Of a DNA stretch of 64,000 bases, positions 58,527 through 64,000 are shown piece after piece (position 1 is the stretch's first letter; every line of letters starts with the position of its first letter). The notes below the pieces were generated by a model. The model searched no databases. It had not been told where the DNA came from and worked only from the letters and a program-made list of their open reading frames with translations. The DNA comes from Bugulina stolonifera (lineage: Eukaryota > Bryozoa > Gymnolaemata > Cheilostomatida > Bugulidae). The position numbers were made by a program, and so were the translations under genes. The stretch is from assembly GCA_935421135.1 (NCBI GenBank), contig OW285187.1, forward strand, positions 34,970,818 to 35,034,817, given 5' to 3'.

Positions 58527-60604
58527 GGTGGTGATACGATGAAACGTTTAAGCCATCAGCAGCTGTCCACCACACTCATTAGGACTATATAGTACGTACA
58601 TACTAAGTACTAGCTATAAAATTCTCATCTTCTATAACAATAGTGAGAAAAATTGCACACCTGATACATGGGCATCAAGTCTGCTAGCCTACTCCATGTA
58701 GTCTATACCAACCAGCAAGTTAGTTCAAGTCGAGACTAATCAGTAAGTAGGGCCTACTGTACCAATCATTAACCAGTTTACACTGTAGTTCAGTTTAGCT
58801 GCACTTACTGAGCATAGAATAGCATATGACTTTTTATCAAAAACTACATGTATAATAAATACTTAGAAATTTGAGAGTATTACCTACTTGAAGAAAAGTG
58901 AGAAATAACAACAAATCAAATACTACTTACTTTTCAACAGATGTGGCTTCTAAGAGCTTATGCTGAATGCAATCAAAGCACAGCTACATATAGCTACCAC
59001 TGTTATTATATAAAGCCCATGTCAACTCCCCACACTAAGCCATTGACCACCTCTATCAGAATAAAACCTTATTTTAATCTCCCGGTGCTGCCCAACCATG
59101 AATAATGCAAACAAAAGTCAACCTGGTGTGCTTCAACCTTCTGTTTTAAACCAATCAGATTGGAATTATATACTTATTTGCATTGTATAGTTTGCTCCAA
59201 TGCTCAAGCTGATTGTAAAATAAAGTTGTCCCCTCTCTCTCTCTTTTCAATAGAGAGAAGACAACTTCATGTTTAATAGACGCCAACTTTGTTGTACAAC
59301 AAGTAGCAATTCTGCATGTATAATTGTACACAAATTTTTACATTTTATTGGACAGTCTAAACAAAAAATCACAGCATAACCTAATTTTTGTGTTACATTT
59401 AACATCACGACAAGTTCTCAGTAGGAAACTATCTACAATACTAATAATATAATATTCACTTTACATACACTAAACTGTGTATATGATATTATAGTATCAT
59501 GTTACATTAGCAATATGAAATACAACTTAAATAATATAATAATATGACAGTACAAAATTCACTATTAGAATAGTATAAAAACACATGGTATATACATGTA
59601 TATGTGATGTGGTATTACAATGTAATACTATCATAAGTTACATATTATAGTATACAACCAAAAATTAAAATGAAAATTTGCTGTTTTCCACAGTCATCAT
59701 TCGTTAGAAATATAAATGTCTTACCATTCTGACATGCATACTAAAACTAAACGCCTCCAAAACAACATGCAATAGATGCAAAAGACACATAATATTATAC
59801 TTCAATAATAGAATATAATAATATTATTAAAATTAATTGAATTGTAATGCTCAGCTACAGCCATGATAATAGTATAGTAATAATAATAAAGTGGATAATA
59901 AGAATAACGATAAAAGGAGAAGATATCAATACTACTGGTATAGAATGTAAAATACTGTACAGTTTCTGACAGGTTCAAGTCCAATAAAGTAATAACTATA
60001 TACACATATCATTGATAAGGTCACAGACACTAAAACAAATGCTGCAATATTTTCATAGTTTAGAATATCTGGTAGTGATGATTTGATTCAATAGCACAGC
60101 AACTGCCGTCTCCACAATAATATAATTTTTCAAAAATATGCCGTTATAAGCTCTAATATAGAATGTCCGACCAGGTATCTGTGGGAGTTGTAAAAACCTA
60201 ACTTCACTCAACAAAGACCCAGTGAACTTGTAGCACCACATCGCAGAGCTGAATACCAAATGTTATGTAAGTATAGTGAAACCCAGTAGTCTCAGCAATG
60301 TTAACATCATTTGAAAAATGTAATAAAAATAGCATTCAGAATAGTAAAATCTCTAAAGGTAAAGGTAAACTTTCAGTGGCAACAAGTGATCTCAGGTTTA
60401 AAATCGGAAATATATAATTAAAATGCCATAATCAATTTGTTTGGATGCAATCCTATAGAAAATTGATTTCCCTAAATTACAAATCATTCGACTATTCAGC
60501 TCTGCATATGAGGCTAATATAAGAGCAGACATAAAGTGGAAAATAAGAAGCTGATGACTATCTCATTCAGTTATAGAACACAGTGGTAGTACCCAACCAT
60601 TCCT
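58527..60604. other. spacer between TET-B 3' end and TET-A 5' end
   Basis: Should hold the TET-A promoter and TET-B 3' UTR. A further GTTGTCCCCTCTC/GAGAAGACAAC hairpin lies at 59223-59268. From about 59300 it is very AT-rich. No CXXC zinc-finger exon or other gene is recognised. Confidence 0.5.
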
Positions 60605-63089
60605 TCATCGATGTGGGTGTTCTATGGAGGGTGTTTGTTTCACTACTGTATTAGAAGTTATACCAGCTCTATCATTGTCTATCACTTCCCTTTGATTAAC
60701 ATTAGAATTGTGTTTACTATCTGATTGGTTACTTAAACTACTAAAAGCTGCCATTGGACCGCTGCCAAGGAGCCTAGAATTAGGTGCAGAGTTACTGTGA
60801 GGCCATCCATCTGTAAACCTTAAAGGGTACGGAGGAAAGTTGGTGAACTTAGGAGAGGCAAGATTTGTGACGCTAACGGAGGACTCAGTGAGAATTGGCG
60901 ACTTTCTTGGTGGTTTGTTTCGCAAGGCGTTGAATTGATGGTTCACTGCTGTTTCAAGGCCAGATTTCTGTCCACTTACTGATGTGGGAGTACTCTTCTC
61001 GGTGAGTGTGCCAGTTATTCCATTACTAGGTGACGGGTTAGCTACTATCTGGTGATTGGATGAATTCTGTTGAGGATATGATGTCAAGCTACCCGATTTC
61101 TGCCAAAACCCAAAAGGAGGCACATGTCCTTGAGGAGCAGCACTAGACGGCATATCAGTAATGCTGCCGTTGCCAGATACAGCAGGTCTATCTACTTGAA
61201 CTATAGAGGCATTCACATGGGTAGAACTTGGATGGTAGCTGTTCAGTGAAGCAGCTGATTGGAGAGATTTTGTTGAGTCAACTCTATTCACAGGGCTTCT
61301 AGTAACACCTGATGTCATTCTCTTCGCTGGAGCATCCAATTGGTGAGGTGCACAACCAACCTTGCTAGCCATGGAAGCAGGTTTACTTGTCACAAAGTTC
61401 TGGCTGCCTCCAGGGATCGTTTTGGCTGCATAAGGGTTAGTGACTGGTTGGTCTGCAGTGCTGAGTGGAAAGTTCCGCTGAGTGTTTTTGACTGAGCTAG
61501 AAGTAGTGGTGGTAGGGAGGTTTATTTTATTGGGTACTGGTCTATTATTATCTGACGTCATAATTTTGTCTCCAAAAGAGGGATTCCTAACTAAGTTAGT
61601 AGTTGAACTGAAAGTAGTCTGTGTTGCACTTTTAGTGCTGTTTGACATTGTAACATTGGTATGTTTAGAACTAGTTGATGTCACTGTGCTCAGAAAGGAT
61701 GCAGCTCTTGTTGTTGAGGTATTGATGCTATGAGGAAGTGTTGATGATACGCTGCTAGGCAACGGCGGAGGTTTATAATCTTTAATAATCACAGATTTTG
61801 GAGATGATTTAGCTAAGCTATCGTGCAGAGAAACCCATTTCTGATATGGTCCAGTAATAATACATTGAGGCTTTACCCAGTTGGTGATGGTAGTGGTGGA
61901 TGTGAGAGCCTTCGGATGGTTTACAACGAGCGGCCATAAATACTGAAATATAGCAAACCTCATATTCTTTCTCTGTTTCCAACCAGCTTTCCTGCCAGGT
62001 TTCTGGAAGTAGTACAATATCTAGTTAGGTTCAAGTATCGTGGCCTGTAGCTACACAGTCCTTACAATCTTTCCCGACTACTCAGCGGTTATTTAATATG
62101 TGAACAGCTATATACTCCAGTGTATTGCTATAACTTTGTTATTAGCTCCTGTAAACTACTAAGGTACCACTTACAACTGGCCACGACTGTACATTAGTAG
62201 ATGCAAAGCACTCGTTTGGTGAATGTGTTCCATCTACTTGTATGTAACACATGGGACTATGCAGTAATCAAAATGGTGGCATTTATATACTTGTAAATAG
62301 TCATTCAATGAACTTACTTTTCTTATCCCTGAGTGCTTGGCTAATGGAGGATGTGTGGATGGATGACTACCATTGATTAGAGCCTTCCTCTGAGCGGCCT
62401 CCTGCATTCTCTTCTGTTTGTATTTCAAACCCTAGACAGAGAGAAGATAACTATTCACCGACACTGCATTTATCTGTGTATATGCACTGCTTACCTTAGG
62501 TATATACTCTACACCTATACTTACTGCTTACCTTAGGTATATACTCTACACCCATACTTACTGCTTACCTTAGGTATATACTCTACACCTATACTTACTG
62601 CTTACCTTAGGTATATACTCTACATCTATACACACTGCTTACCTTAGGTATATACTCTACATCTATACACACTGCTTACCTTAGGTATATACTCTACACC
62701 TATACTTACTGCTTACCTTAGGTATATACTCTACACCTATACTTACTGCTTACCTTAGGTATATACTCTACACCTATACTTACTGCTTACCTTAGGTATA
62801 TACTCTACACCCATACTTACTGCTTACCTTAGGTATATACTCTACACCCATACTGACTGCTTACCTTAGGTATATACTCTACACCTAAACTTACTGCTTA
62901 CCTTAGGTATATACTCTACACCTATACTTACTGCTTACCTTAGGTATATACTCTACACCCATACGCAATGCTTACCTTAGGTATATACTCTACACCCATA
63001 CGCAATGCTTCTGCCCTCGCCTTCTGACGTTCTTCCTCAGCCTTCCTGTATTCATGATAGCCATGTTTGGCACAGTTGAGTCGCTTGTG
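60605..63089 (-). CDS. TET: TET methylcytosine dioxygenase B, last three exons; 5' part outside window
   Basis: Exons 62976-63089, 62318-62431 and 60605-62002 (minus strand). The first reads HKRLNCAKHGYHEYRKAEEE and ends EYIPK. It aligns base-for-length with the 114-nt TET-A exon (HKKLNYAKHGFQEYRKAEEV) and with the HKNLN...HG segment after the last catalytic strand of vertebrate TETs. The second (GLKYKQKRMQEAAQRKAL) has no counterpart seen in TET-A. The terminal exon starts KPGRKAGWKQRKNMRFAIFQ, holds TTITNWVKPQCIITGPYQKW like TET-A, then runs ~400 Ser/Thr/Pro-rich residues to TGA. The catalytic core must lie beyond 64000, so activity cannot be judged. Tandem head-to-tail position and matched exon structure point to duplication. 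Confidence 0.9.
62487..62975 (-). repeat. 37-bp minisatellite made of an exon end plus its 5' splice site (TET-B)
   Basis: Read on the minus strand, the exon's final GTGTAGAGTATATACCTAAG and its donor GTAAGC are repeated about 13 times downstream with a 37-bp period, each copy keeping CCTAAG|GTAAG. The first junction (62976/62975) gives the 114-nt exon expected from TET-A. Since 37 is not a multiple of three, reading into the array soon hits a stop (after VSIAYGCRVYT). Confidence 0.9.
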
Positions 63090-63111
63090 CTGTAACACAA
63101 CATACATGTTA

Positions 63112-63990
63112 CCACTATAATATACACTATAATATACACTATAATATACACTATAATATACACTATAATATACACTATAATATACACTATAATATACACT
63201 GTAATACACACTATAATATACACTATAATTATACACTATAATTATACACTATAATATACACTATAATATACACTATAATATACACTGTAATATACACTAT
63301 AATATACACTATAATATACACTATAATTATACACTATAATATACACTATAATATACACTATAATATACACTGTAATACACACTATAATATACACTATAAT
63401 ATACACTATAATATACACTATAATATACACTATAATACACACTATAATATACACTATAATATACACTATAATATACACTGTAATACACACTATAATATAC
63501 ACTATAATTATACACTATAATTATACACTATAATATACACTATAATATACACTATAATATACACTGTAATACACACTATAATATACACTATAATATACAC
63601 TATAATATACACTATAATATACACTATAATATACACTGTAATACACACTATAATATACACTATAATATACACTATAATATACACTGTAATACACACTATA
63701 ATATACACTATAATATACACTATAATATACACTATAATATACACTATAATATACACTGTAATATACACTGTAATATACACTATAATATACACTATAATAT
63801 ACACTATAATATACACTATAATATTCACTGTATATACACTATAATATACACTATAATATACACTATATATACACTATAATATACACTGTACTATATACAC
63901 TATAATATACACTGTATATACACTATAATATACACTGTATAAGCACTATAATATTATACACTGTATATTATACACTGTTACACCATGTAC
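63112..63990. repeat. 12-bp minisatellite in TET-B intron
   Basis: About 70 copies of actataatatac with variants (actgtaatacac, actataattatac) run from just upstream of the TET-B exon acceptor to the window end. Tyr/Ser/Val and Ile/Val frames across it are artefacts. Confidence 0.95.
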
Positions 63991-64000
63991 CTGGCTTTAT

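Noticed and set aside
62940..63828. Tyr/Ser/Val and Ile/Val repeat proteins near the window end
   Set aside because: Translation of a 12-bp minisatellite inside a TET-B intron.

Overview
The window is nuclear DNA of an invertebrate animal. Its genes are split into many short exons with GT-AG introns (one GC-AG), the DNA is AT-rich, and it is full of minisatellites, SINEs, MITEs and solo LTR-like elements. The gene set (centriolar C2CD3, GTP-type PEPCK, TET dioxygenases, Golgi sulfotransferases) is metazoan. A sponge or another early-branching marine animal would fit, but nothing here fixes the phylum.

Layout. (1) 140-17882, plus strand: the 3' 27 exons of C2CD3; its 5' end lies off the window. 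Two large introns carry TTAA-flanked inverted-repeat transposons. (2) 17883-20340: intergenic, with one LTR-like element. (3) 20343-24392, plus: a complete PEPCK gene (8 coding exons, 620 aa) with CCAAT and TATA boxes and a uORF that spans the first intron and overlaps the start codon. (4) 24393-30800: no host gene. A GC-rich composite repeat is interrupted by a 2.46-kb DNA transposon (15-bp TIRs, TA target) that carries a broken transposase-like gene; a 149-bp palindromic MITE follows. (5) 30852-45297, plus: three tandem four-exon carbohydrate sulfotransferase genes (306, 337 and 328 aa) with identical intron phases. Their introns collect LTRs, SINEs, a hAT MITE and minisatellites. (6) 46899-58526, minus: a TET 5-methylcytosine dioxygenase with all catalytic landmarks and a single terminal exon of about 1105 codons, which carries the protein far beyond the usual TET C-terminus. 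(7) 60605-63089, minus: the 3' end of a second, tandem TET gene, with a shorter version of the same extension.

No operon-like linkage is expected. The local logic is tandem duplication (three sulfotransferases, two TETs) plus heavy repeat invasion of introns. The most unusual items are the TET C-terminal extensions, which share short motifs; a 37-bp minisatellite in TET-B that has multiplied an exon end together with its 5' splice site about 13 times; a perfect 510-bp CCTG tract 30 bases past a TET-A splice donor; and patchwork near-identity between two sulfotransferases that looks like gene conversion. Exon boundaries were read by eye from splice consensus, phase continuity and family alignment from memory; no search was run.
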